In this document: in pieces, positions 35,494 to 45,860 of the stretch | Numbering within the stretch: the stretch's first letter is position 1 | Layout: each line of letters starts with the position of its first letter | NCBI RefSeq assembly: GCF_030272615.1 | Contig: NC_081409.1 | Coordinates: forward strand, 651,714,468-651,778,467 | DNA length: 64,000 nt | Source of the DNA: Cryptomeria japonica | Taxonomy: Eukaryota > Streptophyta > Pinopsida > Cupressales > Cupressaceae | Direction of reading: 5' to 3' | The notes under the pieces: generated by a model | Told to the model about the DNA's origin: nothing | Seen by the model: only the letters and a program-made list of their open reading frames with translations | Database searches by the model: none | Position numbers and translations under genes: made by a program

Positions 35494-36627
35494 ATGGAAA
35501 ATCTAATGAAGCAACTTGAAGGAGGTCTCTCAGACTATGATGCAGAGAAATTGAAAAATATCAAACTAGACGATGATTTAAAGGCAGCTCAGGATATCAT
35601 TCAGACACTTCAAGAGAATCTTACTATTGCAAGAAATAAGAGAAGAGAACTTTGTGAAAAGATGCAAAATGAGAATGATGAAAAGGAATCACTTAATGAT
35701 CAGATAAGCAAGTTGAAAATGGAGAACATGACAAGAAAGAATGAGATGAAGGATATGACTATGAGATTTTGTAAAGAGATTGAGGATAGGAAGAAGAATG
35801 AAGAAGAATTGACCAGAAGACTAAATGATGTAGCAAATGAGAACACAAGACTTAGCTATGAAAATGACATGTTGAAGACATATCTGATGCACACTCAGAA
35901 TGACTCAAATGAACTGATGAGACAGAAAGAGGTCTTAGTAAGAGAACTAGAAATTGCAAATCAACATAAAGAAAAATTCAAGAAAAGCTCAAAGGAACCT
36001 GGCACCTTACTGAAGAATCAAAAAACTAAAGGTGACACTTCTGGAATTGGCTTTGAAGTTGGTGAAAGCTCCGGTATTGCAAATTCTCAGGATCACAGCA
36101 AACTGGTAAGACAACCTAATGCTTATAAATTCAATGGAAAATGCTTTAACTATAATAAGTATGGTCATAGAGAAAATGAATGTAGATCCAAAAATTATCA
36201 GAATATCAACACATCCACTGGTCAATGTTCAAAATGCAACAAAGTTGGTCAGAACTCTAAAAATTGCAGAATGAATGTGAGATGTTATGTTTGTGGAAGA
36301 TTTGGACATTTATCTAATCAATGCAGAACACAAACCGGCATAGGTTATGGGAAAGCTATTCAGAAGAATAATGTAACTTGTTATGCATGTAACAAGATTG
36401 GGCATAATGCTAAATTCTGTAGAAGTAAAGGATCACCGGCAGACAACAAAAGTTCTAGCTTGAAAGGTAAAGAAAAAGTTGAAGAGGTTAAGCAAGAATT
36501 CTCAAAACAATGGATTAGAAAAGCTGATCTAAATATTGGGAATACTCCTCCACCGGTAGAACCAGTCAATGCTTCACTAGTAGGGCAGAGCAGTGCTCCA
36601 CCACCAGGAAGTTCTTCATCTAATTGA
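35494..36627 (+). CDS. Gag-like protein with coiled coil and four zinc-knuckle motifs (N2)
   Basis: 377 codons from the ATG at 35494; the frame is open upstream to 35467 without another ATG. Residues 1-175 are Lys/Glu-rich heptad-like text, a long coiled coil suited to particle assembly. The zinc-knuckle array follows: CFNYNKYGHRENEC (36142-36183, second Cys now Tyr), CSKCNKVGQNSKNC (36226-36267, His now Gln), CYVCGRFGHLSNQC (36283-36324, intact) and CYACNKIGHNAKFC (36379-36420, intact). It ends in a Pro/Ser-rich tail. No capsid-like UBN2 block is evident, unlike the K gag. It begins soon after the primer site, as a gag should. The intact frame suggests recent function or a recent copy. Confidence 0.85.
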   Translation: MENLMKQLEGGLSDYDAEKLKNIKLDDDLKAAQDIIQTLQENLTIARNKRRELCEKMQNENDEKESLNDQISKLKMENMTRKNEMKDMTMRFCKEIEDRKKNEEELTRRLNDVANENTRLSYENDMLKTYLMHTQNDSNELMRQKEVLVRELEIANQHKEKFKKSSKEPGTLLKNQKTKGDTSGIGFEVGESSGIANSQDHSKLVRQPNAYKFNGKCFNYNKYGHRENECRSKNYQNINTSTGQCSKCNKVGQNSKNCRMNVRCYVCGRFGHLSNQCRTQTGIGYGKAIQKNNVTCYACNKIGHNAKFCRSKGSPADNKSSSLKGKEKVEEVKQEFSKQWIRKADLNIGNTPPPVEPVNASLVGQSSAPPPGSSSSN

Positions 36628-36928
36628 AGAAAGTTTCCTTGAGGGTTTGGCAATCTAATGAAACGTGCTATTATTCCCTCGGTTAGAGATCAGAAGTTGG
36701 AAATTACTTATTACCGGTAGACAATGTTAAGTGAATACTTAACCGGCATGCATTTAATGTGGTAGATGGCAAAAAGACACTATAAATTTGAGGTTTTGGC
36801 TACATTTTATTTCACTGAGATTTCAAACCTACGTAGAGCATGAAGATTCTGAGCTAAGGCATTTCGAGCAAGAGGCAAGAACACTTCAAGAAATCATCCA
36901 TCCTAAAGGCAGTAAAAGGTATTTTATC

Positions 36929-38437
36929 ATGGCATCCACCTCTGCAATTGAATATATAGAAAACCCTACTATTGTCGAAGTTATAAAAAGACCTAGGCCC
37001 GTATTTCAATTAGTTCTCGAGGTAGCAAAGAAAGATGATACCTTAGGTGCTTTTTCTCAAATTCCTAAGGGAGTTGTTTATGTTGAAGACCCCAAAATTT
37101 ACATTCATTGTAACAATGAGGAACTAGGAGATGAAGATATTAAAACCATGTTTAAAACTGTCATATGTGATGAATCCGACAATGTAAAAGATGAACACAA
37201 GATCATTGAAACCCTAGGATTTACAAAGATCCTTAGCATTCCTGAATTCCCCAAGGATGTGATTAGGATAGTCTTAAGTAGGGTACATGGTGAATTTTTT
37301 TGGTTAGATGCAATTCACAAAATCACCAAGGAAGCAATGAAAGCTATCACAGGGTTACCGACCATCGGTAAAAGGCCAGACAAAACTAAGAAAGTATCCA
37401 ATGACCTAGTTACAAAGCTAACTGGTGCAACATCCGACAAAAGGTCCTTAAGAGTAAATGATGTAACAGATATTAATGTGAGATTTATTAGCATGATATT
37501 AGGATATAAAGCTACTAATGCAAATAGAATCAATTCAATTTCAAGTTTATGCATTAAGAGTGCTTATGATATGGTTACAGATAATGCAAAGATTGATGTA
37601 TGTGAGTGGTTGAAGGACGAATTAATTGGTAACTTAGGCAAGATTAAGAAGGACAAGAAAGGAACTTTTAAATTTGGAAATCTGTTAGTATGTCTGATGC
37701 TACATATAACCAAACAAGTTCCCGATATAGGCTACAAAGAACTTGGATATGATATACCGGTAGGGAAACAACTAACAGAACTATTCAATAACATGGGAGA
37801 AGATAAGGAAAACAATATCCATGATTTCTTTCAAGCACTTAAAGCCAAAATGAAGAAGAGAATCAGATTATCACAAAAGATTGTTGACAAATATAAGGAT
37901 GAAATATGCTTTTTAATCAAGAAGGATGAGATCTGGATGGAAGCAGTCATCCCTAGGACTGTTTGGGTAATAGAGATGGGCTATGAAACAGATGATCATA
38001 TAATTGAAACCTATGCTAAAGCACTTTTGGAAGCCCCTAAAGAACCTAAGGAAGAAATATTTGGTAGTGTAGAAACTATTGAAAGCCAAATACAATCTAA
38101 GAAAAAGGTGAAAAAGGTTGAGGCAGTTGTAAGAAAAGGTTCTAGGCAAGCAAAGGAGATCAAGGATAAAATTATGGAACAAACCGGTATAATAGAGGAT
38201 GAGTTAGCAGCTCCACAACCTGAAACTCACCTATCACCGGTAGGTACACCTTCAGAGAATGACATGCCTACAAATTTTAAAAGAGTTGTAAGAAAAAGAG
38301 ATCCCTCACTAACAACCACACCCTCACCTAGGAGGACAAGACAAAAACAACAAGTAGTGAGAACTCTGGTAAGAAAGGCTACACCAAAGAAGAAGAAATT
38401 GAAGAATATAGAGACTGCAGGCCCCTATTGTAAGTAA
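36929..38437 (+). CDS. Accessory protein of unknown function, ORF2 of N2
   Basis: 502 codons from the ATG at 36929 (context TATCATGG); the same frame is open upstream to 36788 without another ATG. The N-terminal 370 residues look globular: FPKDVIRIVLSRVHGEFFWL, ITKEAMKAITGLPTIGK, DINVRFISMILGYKATN, then a hydrophobic FGNLLVCLMLHIT. The C-terminal 130 residues are basic (KKKVKKVEAVVRKG, RRTRQKQQ, KKKKLK), resembling nuclear-localisation or nucleic-acid-binding tails. Homologous text is found in H. It lies where pol would be and resembles no protease, integrase or polymerase. An envelope-like ORF of Sireviruses or a plant-transposon-associated domain are possible relatives. Its last 8 codons and stop lie in LTR-like sequence. 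Confidence 0.75.
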   Translation: MASTSAIEYIENPTIVEVIKRPRPVFQLVLEVAKKDDTLGAFSQIPKGVVYVEDPKIYIHCNNEELGDEDIKTMFKTVICDESDNVKDEHKIIETLGFTKILSIPEFPKDVIRIVLSRVHGEFFWLDAIHKITKEAMKAITGLPTIGKRPDKTKKVSNDLVTKLTGATSDKRSLRVNDVTDINVRFISMILGYKATNANRINSISSLCIKSAYDMVTDNAKIDVCEWLKDELIGNLGKIKKDKKGTFKFGNLLVCLMLHITKQVPDIGYKELGYDIPVGKQLTELFNNMGEDKENNIHDFFQALKAKMKKRIRLSQKIVDKYKDEICFLIKKDEIWMEAVIPRTVWVIEMGYETDDHIIETYAKALLEAPKEPKEEIFGSVETIESQIQSKKKVKKVEAVVRKGSRQAKEIKDKIMEQTGIIEDELAAPQPETHLSPVGTPSENDMPTNFKRVVRKRDPSLTTTPSPRRTRQKQQVVRTLVRKATPKKKKLKNIETAGPYCK

Positions 38438-39305
38438 TATTCTCTTATACATATCCATATGCAATATAACACTGTTTTCTACTTGTTCTTTTTCATCAAC
38501 TGGTGGTACTCAGAATGTAGGTTCATCATCAGGCTACAAATCAACTAATGTGATTGAGGTACTATTGGATTCAATTAAAAAGATAACAGATTGTAGCTCA
38601 CAAGCTTATAAGGCAATAGATGACACCATACCAATTTTGAAGGTAATTGCTCCTAACTGTAATATAGATAATAAAGATTCTTTAGGACAACTTGATACCT
38701 TGTGCAAATATATCATAGAGAATATTGAGAAAATAAAGGAAGAGACATTGAAGGACAAAGTAGAAATTGAAAAACAGAGATTCTTTGATGAGCAGATAAA
38801 GAAGTGTACTAGAGATTTTGACACACTTCTACCGAAACTGTGTAATTTATTAAAAGAGTACAAAACTCTGTACAAAGACACCTGTAATATAAACTTTTTG
38901 ATAGTAGATATAGATAAGAAGATGAGCAAGGTGCAGGATGAAATCAATAAACTTGCAGAAAATTTTGTTAACTCACCTGACACACTATCAGTTTTTGAAC
39001 AGAAGATAACAAATTTTGAGGAAGAATTACTTAAATTGGAAAGAGAAAAAGAGAGAATAGTGAATAAGGCAAAGCATCTGAGATTAAAACTGAGTCCAAG
39101 ATTGGACTATCTAGCATCATTACAGAAGGAAGTATCTGAGGCACCAATACAAGGACAGAAAACATCGACAAAGCATTTGCAACATCTCACCGGTACAGTT
39201 AAGAGAACAAAGACAGTAATAAGAGATAGTAAAAAGTTTATGGAGAGTATAAACTTGATTTTGGTGGATCTATTTCAAATTGTAACTACCCAATTACAAG
39301 GTTGA
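38412..39305 (+). pseudogene. Coiled-coil frame, ORF3 of N2
   Basis: Open for 297 codons in the frame one base ahead of ORF2, overlapping its end. There is no good ATG near its 5' end; a GTG at 38550 or an ATG at 38922 are the nearest options. It is Lys/Glu/Leu-rich (IIENIEKIKEETLKDKVEIE, FEQKITNFEEELLKLEREKE), so a long coiled coil is likely. I infer that it was the C-terminal part of ORF2 and was separated by a frame change at about 38416-38449. In H the equivalent sequence also directly continues the ORF2-like part. Confidence 0.6.
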
Positions 39306-39339
39306 AACTACAAACTCTACTGACATCTTGACAACCTTT

Positions 39340-39505
39340 GTCATTGATGCCAAAGGGGGAGTAGTGGGATGACAAAATTTAAATATCACAAGAATCATAT
39401 GCTCAGGGGGAGCACACATTTTTGGTAACATTTTTGGACTTCACATTTTTGGATACACTTTTGAAATTTCTCATGAGTGTTGCCATCAATGCCAAAGGGG
39501 GAGAT
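39340..39505 (+). other. Polypurine-tract motifs of N2
   Basis: Three purine motifs (CCAAAGGGGGAGTAG, CTCAGGGGGAGCAC, CCAAAGGGGGAGAT) lie in the last 160 bases before the 3' LTR. The last abuts TGTTGG and is the functional candidate. Confidence 0.88.
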
Positions 39506-40352
39506 TGTTGGCATATGCACACTCCAATGAGACATTGTAGGTGATTGAAGGTTTCGTCATTGATGGCAACCTTACAATCCTATGGCACCGGCAAGGCATT
39601 ATACTAGCAAGACATTACACTGACAAGTTAGTGCACCAGCATCAACAGATCACACTCTACACCAACACTCAGGACACCAGCACCGGCACAAAGAAGGGAA
39701 GTATATCGACATAGAGGCTGATAGGATTTTGTTATATTATGTTTTATTTATTATTGTAAAAACTTTTTAAGCCAACTTGGCATGTTGTAAAATGACTCTT
39801 ATATATAAAAGAGATCATTATAGACATTTTGTAAGTAAGGAAGAAAGTGAATAAGTTATGAAAAGAAAAGTAAGCGAAATATTAAGGCAAACCTGTTATG
39901 CGAAATGTAGGTTAAAGGGTTTATGTAAGAAGCAGAGCAGCAACCGGTATTGAATCAGGCATTACAGATGCTATTGTAAAGTAGTACAAGATATTGGATT
40001 TGTATAATCCACATTGTAAGTCAGTGAGACTTCCCATTGAGCAGTGAGCTCTAGGAAGTTGGCCTTCCTGCATGTGCATGCTCCTATTGTAAGTAATATT
40101 CTCTTATTGGCCAGTAAGTGGATATTGTGGGTCACAAATCCCACCAAGATTTTTCCCACACCAGGTTTCCTCATTAAATCCTTGTGTCATGGTGTGCTTT
40201 TCATGTGGATGTTTTTTATTCTATTTACTGCATTATTTATTGCATACTAGTACACTGTTATAATATGTTCTGCATGTTTTGAAATAAGAAATTTTGTACA
40301 TCGGTCAGATACTGATTCACCCCCCCTCTCAGTATCTGTGGGAATCCTAACA
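39506..40352 (+). repeat. 3' LTR of N2
   Basis: 847 bp, nearly identical to 34590-35422. The H LTR resumes at 40353. Confidence 0.93.
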
Positions 40353-40801
40353 TCTACAACTGCCAAATACTGCATAACCAAATATATTTATAGAGCACAA
40401 CATCTAGAGTACGACTTCTAGAAAACCAAAACATGAATACAACATTCTCAACCAATTAAAATAAGCATATAAAAATTTCACTACCATATAAGCATCAAGA
40501 CATAAATGTGGAGGATTGCAAATCTGAAAATAAGTCAATTGAATACTATCAGACTACATGAATGACTAGAGAAAAACTAACAATAAATATCTCATATCAT
40601 AATAAACATATCCACATACTAACAATACATATTTAAGGAGAAATAAACATATATGCAATAAATCAGTAACACCTAGGATCTACCATCCACATCATACATA
40701 CCTATCTTCCACTATTCTGCACCATATCTGGACTAGTCTAGATCATCAAGTTTGACATCAATGAAAAAATAAGATATGTATTCCTAGTAATCTCACCCTT
40801 T

Positions 40802-42139
40802 TGTTGGAAACAATGCAAAAAACTGAGAGGGGGGGGGTGAATCACTTTGACCAAAAACTTACTGCAACTTAAAACACAAATCAGATATGACAATTAACAG
40901 TTAAAGCATGAAACAATACCACATCAATAACACACATAACACCAATATTTTTGATGTGGAAAACTCAGTAAAGAGAAAAACCATGGTGGGAACCTACCCA
41001 CAATGAGATAATACCCTGTTAGGAGTAAGTGAAATATTTCAATGGGGAATGCATATGCATTTAGGCACACTGCCAAGAGCTCACTGCTCAAATACATGAA
41101 ACCTAGAAAGGCTACAATCTGTAGGGAAGGCTCACTACCTTACAAGAAGTCACACTAACTTACAAAAGCATTCGAAAAACAATCAGGATTACATGTAATG
41201 TGAAAATAACATCTCCATATGCCTGAGTATAGTTTTGGTTAAGCTCACTATCAAATCTTCTCTGCAACACACTTCTTCGCACAACTTCCCTACTACTAAA
41301 TGATTGATACAATATTTTCACATAGAATGATACCTCACAATGATTATTACATTTATTTATACAAGTCATCAACCTATGAAATATAGGTCGGCTCAACCCT
41401 AAGCACAAATAACAAAATAATAACCTCACATGCTACAACAATACATGTAGACCAAAACAATGTCAGCTAAGACAAAGTTTGGACCAAAATAACCATCGCA
41501 AATATGAAACACCTCCAACAATTACACCTCAATCATTCACATAACATGAAAAATATTACCAGACAAGAAAAATCTTCAATAACATGCACAACAATCAATG
41601 CAGACTACTAATACACATAGACCACGATATAGAAACATTCACAAGCAACACAAATTGCACCACAACCGCAACAATTCAGATTAAAAGAAACATCATCATC
41701 TCTCTACTAGAGCTCAAGAACATCAACATAATTGATTGTCAACATGCAAGATTCTCTTGTGGATTTCAAAATCATGAACCAATCAAACTAAGGACACACA
41801 TCAATGTCTAGATTACATCACATACATCTACAACAAAAGATATTATAATCTCAGAGTAATACAGAGCACAAACCAGAATATTGAATAACAAGAACACCTG
41901 AGTAATATCCTCAATATGAGATCTCATAACTCAATGAAATCAACATGCGAACATCTAAAATTTTTGTTGAATCAACTAGGGATAAGTATCTCAAAACCCA
42001 TTAAATTGCATCAACTCATCTGCAACATATAGGCTAAACCAACTCATTCAACCTAACTGCAACATTGGAATACACATAAGAATATGTTGACCGCAATGAC
42101 AACACACTATTCTAGCAAAATTCCCAAAAATCACTAACA
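40802..42139 (-). repeat. 3' LTR of K (left copy)
   Basis: 1338 bp, TGTTGGAAAC to ATCACTAACA, with GGGGGGGGGTGAATCA near its left end. It matches 48556-49931. Confidence 0.93.
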
Positions 42140-42512
42140 ATCTCCCCCTTTGGCATTTATAGAAACATATTAATGTGAAAAACAATCAATGCAAAGAAAG
42201 AAATCAACTCACAACAAACTCCCTCAAAATAAAAAGGATCAACTCCCCTTTTAACAAACAACTCAAATCACAAATCTCAAAATGCTCTTCTCTCCCGCAT
42301 AGTTTTTCACATACTTCTCTCCCCATTTGACATCAATGACAAAGGCTCAGGAATCAGGATTCTCTCCCTCTTTGAATTAGCTTCACAAATATGTACATCT
42401 GAACCACTAAACACTAATACTGACTACTCTCCCTGAGTAGCAGCCTCACTCATCAATCTGGATTACAAAATATCTCTGTAAAGTTCATCGGACTGATGCA
42501 AATCTATGTATC
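42140..42512 (-). other. 3' untranslated region of K with purine tracts
   Basis: On the minus strand AAATGCCAAAGGGGGAGAT abuts the LTR. Further weak AAGGGGAG-like motifs occur near 42240, 42290, 42325 and 42430. Confidence 0.82.
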
Positions 42513-42801
42513 TTAGTTCTCATCAGGAGGGGAAATCACCCCTAACTTCTCTCTGAGATAATCAACAGCATACTTAGGAAAAGGCTTCTTAAAGATGTCT
42601 ACAATTTGTTCCTTGATAGATACATACTCCAATCTAACTTCTTTCTCATTCACCTTCTCTCTCAAGCAATGAAACTTGATTGATATATGCTTTATTTTGG
42701 AATGCAACACCAAATTATTTGAAATATTGACAAAACTTTAATTATCAGAGTATATAGCAATAGGCTCATCATAAATTGATAACTCAATGATGAACTGATA
42801 G
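42513..42801 (-). pseudogene. RNase H C-terminus of K
   Basis: On the minus strand it reads FIIELSIYDEPIAIYSDN, then after a stop SFVNISNNLVLHSKIKHISI, and ends KYAVDYLREKLGVISPPDEN at a stop. The SDN block holds a catalytic Asp of RNase H and HSKIKHI fits the usual HSRTKHI. Together with 44711-45226 this is one RNase H interrupted by the LTR pieces. Confidence 0.88.
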
Positions 42802-44710
42802 TACTAACCCAGTACTGAGGGGGGGGGGTGAATCAGTACAGACAAAAATATAGTCCTAAACCAATCTGACAACAAACACTTCAAATGACTAGCAAACAGT
42901 GACACTAGTTTGAAATAGAGTGCAACCGGTAAAGCTAAGAATGACTGAGACAAGCATTAACCAATTACTCACTTAGCTTTTCACTCAACTCAAGACTACC
43001 CTACCATTTCACCCTTATGCATAAATAGGTACTCTATCACCAGACCATAATAACAACTAGTTCAACATGTTTTATTGACAGGCATAAAACACAGAACCAT
43101 CATATGCTTGACAGACAATAGAAAAACATCACAAGATAAAAGCATCACATATGACACTCATATTTTTCACTTGGAAACCCAACTAGCAAAAACCACAATG
43201 GGGATGAATACCCACAAGCTGTTTTTGAACTCTTTAGAAGTCTGCTCTGTTAGGAGCCTTGTCTAGTTAGAGACATTACAATAGGTTCTGCTAGGGACCG
43301 ATCCTGTTAAAGATCACCCAGTTAAGGGATGGCTACAATACCCAGTTAAGGGTTAAACCCTGTTAAAGGTTACCTTGTTAGAGGATTTCAAGAACTCAAT
43401 AGCTAAAGGATTTTGAACTCAATAGCTTTGAATTACCGTGTTAAAGGATTTACACCAAGCTGATTAAGGCTACCCTGTTAAGGGATTTTCCAACTATTGA
43501 GGTGGTTAGAGATCAACATGTATTACAAAGATCTGGTAACAACACTCAATGCCAATGCAGATCCACTTAAGCTCCTCTTCACCTTCTGCACTTACACTCT
43601 GCAGGTATCACTTCTCTCCTTTTGGTCTGGGAAGAATCACGTATCCCTTCTCTTGGATAATCACACACAACTTTTGCCAACAACCCTAGAAAGAGTCACA
43701 ACATCGACCTTATAGGAAAACAATTAGGTTAGTAGCATAAACCCTAAACCTTAAACCTATTAGGTTAAGGAATTCAAACGGTTCAATCTTGACCATTGAG
43801 CACACTGCATTAATCTCCATCATTCATTTTCTATTGATTTCATGGTGGCTAATAACCCATCTCACATTATCATTGTTTACAAACTTCGCACATTCCCGAG
43901 GTAGATAGGAACAATCTTCTTCATGCAAGATCCTTCACGCACACAAGGCTTACATGGCAACACAATCTGTTCTCTGTTATCATGCTAACTCATCACACAA
44001 AGTCATCAATTGAGCCACACAGGCTTGAAGCACTTCAACCGGAAACCCTAAAGTTGAGACTACCAACCAGTAGTCATACAACGCTTCCATGTGCCGGTTC
44101 CCATAACCATATGTCAGTTCACCTTGAACAAGCACACCACTTCACTTTGGCACAAATGCCAGTTCATAGTGTTATATCGGTTCTCTCATATGCTGATTCT
44201 CACCTCTTCAGCATATTGACATCATTGACAATATTGGAGATGCTATTTTTAGTAGTACATTGGAGAGCTTAACTGGTACTGAATCCAGCATTGGAGATGC
44301 TATTTTTAGTAGTACATTATTCTAGGATTTAACCATCCTACTATAGTCATTGCAACTCCCTTTTGAGCAGTGTGCTCTAGGTGGTTGGTATTTCTGCATG
44401 TGCAGACCCCATTTGTATACACATACTATCTGCAGTAGTATAATCTGATTATGGGTAGGTTTTCCCATCGTGGTTTTTCCCCTTACAGGGTTTCCACATC
44501 AAAATCTTTGTGTTATGTGTTATGGATGTTGTTTCTCTTTATGTTTCATGCATTAAGTTTCACTGGTATTGATATTAACTGCTAATCTATTAACCAGAAT
44601 TAAGTTTGGTTTACCAGTATTAAGTATTAAGTTTGATTAAGTTATAATTGGGTTGAAATTCATTGACAACTGATTTCCCCCCCTCTCAGTTGTCCTTCCA
44701 GTTCCTAACA
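42802..44710. mobile_element. Inverted pair of Sirevirus-type LTR pieces inside the K RNase H
   Basis: The left end (TACTAACCCAGTACTGAGGG, then GGGTGAATCAG) is an LTR end read on the minus strand. The right end (GATTTCCCCCCCTCTCAGTT then TTCCTAACA) is an LTR end read on the plus strand. The left piece (about 42802-44235) carries a Sirevirus LTR pattern reversed. The right piece (about 44236-44710) has the plus-strand pattern (GAGCAGTGTGCTCTAG, GGGTAGGTTTTCCCATCG). No internal region, primer site or coding sequence is present. Flanks GATAG and TGTAG are a poor match, so this may be two events rather than one. Confidence 0.7.
44220..44325 (+). repeat. Local direct duplication in the LTR pieces
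   Basis: TTGGAGATGCTATTTTTAGT followed by AGTACATT occurs twice, at about 44233-44262 and 44291-44320. It sits at the boundary between the two opposed LTR pieces. Confidence 0.8.
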
Positions 44711-45226
44711 TGTAGTAGATAAATAAATAGCATTATGCTTCGTACTTGCCCAAGAGACCAACTTCTTACCCAAAAAGAATGTACCACCTATAGTACTCTT
44801 TCGGTCATCAACATCACCTGCCCAATCAACATTTGTAAAAGAACTCAAAGTAAATTCATCATTCTTAGGATACCAAAAACCAAAATCAACTGTCCCTTTC
44901 AAATATCTAAATATCCTTTTTATAGCAGTAACATGAGATTCCTTAGGATCAACTTGAAATATAGAAACACAACACACAACATTCATTATATTAGGTCTAG
45001 TCTGAGTCAAATACAACAATCCACCAATCATAGATCTGTATCTGGTCTGATTTGCTTTCAAAGAATCATCATCCTCTGTCAACTTACATCTGGTGACCAT
45101 AGGTGTACCAATTGGTTTAGAATACTCAAAACCAAATTTCTTCAACAATTCCTTTACATACTTGGATTGAGATATGAAAACACCTTTATCCAACTGATTA
45201 ATTTTCAATCCTAAAAAGAATTCCAT
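44711..45226 (-). pseudogene. Reverse transcriptase thumb and RNase H N-terminus of K
   Basis: MEFFLGLKINQLDKGVFISQ, SKYVKELLKKFGFEYSKPIG, then MIGGLLYLTQTRPNIMNVVC and FWYPKNDEFTLSSFTNVDWA, SWASTKHNAIYLST. These are standard Copia blocks. It overlaps the preceding frame by 16 bases, so a frameshift separates it from the palm domain. It ends at the inserted LTR pieces. Confidence 0.92.
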
Positions 45227-45860
45227 CTTGTCATCTCAAACTCATTCTGCATCTCTTCAGAAAATTTCTTACATAGGTAATCATTTCCTCCAAAGATAAC
45301 GTCACCAACAAAAACTTCAACAATCAAAATGTTATTTTGATCAATCTTGAAATAAAAATTACTATCAGGAGTACCTTTATTGAATCCAAGCTTCATCAAA
45401 TACTTATCCAATATAGCATACAAGGATCTAGGGGCTTGCTTCAATCCATACAATGCTCTCTTCAACCGGCAAATCATGTCCTTTTCATCTGTCAGCTGAA
45501 ATCCATTTGGTTTATCAATGTAGACTTCTTCTTCCAACTCACCGTTAGGAAAGGTTGATTTGCCATCCATCTGATAAACTTTGAAATCTTTGTGAGTAGC
45601 ATTGGCAAGAAATAATCTAACAACTTCAATTCTAGCTACTAGAGCAAAAGTCTCCTCATAATCAATTCCTTCCATCTGTGAATAACCTTTACAAACAAGT
45701 CTAGCTTTATTTTGAACAACTTCACCCTATTCATTCAACTTATTCTGGAATACCCATTTAGTTCCAATTACATTTTTATCCTTAGGTCTAGGAATAAGAA
45801 TCCATGTATCATTTTTCTCAATCTGATTCAATTCTTCTTCCATAGCTTTAATCCAATTTT
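45211..45860 (-). pseudogene. Reverse transcriptase of K, active site changed
   Basis: Beginning with MEEELNQIEKNDTWILIPRP near 45845, then MEGIDYEETFALVARIEVVR, YQMDGKSTFPNGELEEEVYI and RALYGLKQAPRS. The first catalytic block, usually MDVKSAFLNG, keeps its Asp. The second block, usually YVDD, reads FVGD, losing one catalytic Asp. A frameshift or stop lies near 45680-45730. Confidence 0.92.

Larger units (their letters stand above)
34590..40352 (+). mobile_element. Element N2: pol-less Sirevirus-like retrotransposon with accessory ORFs, nested in the H LTR
   Basis: LTRs 34590-35422 and 39506-40352 start TGTTGGCATATGC and end GAATCCTAACA. A primer site (ATTGGTATTAGAGCTTGG) follows the 5' LTR, and AAAGGGGGAGAT precedes the 3' LTR. 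The interior of 4.1 kb has three long open frames: gag, a 502-residue unknown protein and a coiled-coil frame. No pol domain exists. The frames are unusually intact compared with every other element here, and the LTRs are very similar, so it is among the youngest insertions. The target duplication is unclear (TATGC left, TCTAC right), although the right H LTR shows the site uninterrupted. Confidence 0.9.
27801..40789 (-). repeat. 3' LTR of element H, in three pieces
   Basis: Pieces 27801-28214, 34115-34589 and 40353-40789 together match 54687-56066 in order. The gaps are filled by N1 and N2. The right copy is uninterrupted and serves as the empty site for both insertions. The terminal bases are mutated (…CCTAGTA for CCTAACA). 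Confidence 0.9.

Noticed and set aside
34590-40352. Treating the N2 ORFs as host genes
   Set aside because: LTRs, primer site and purine tract frame them exactly, and related ORFs occur in element H.
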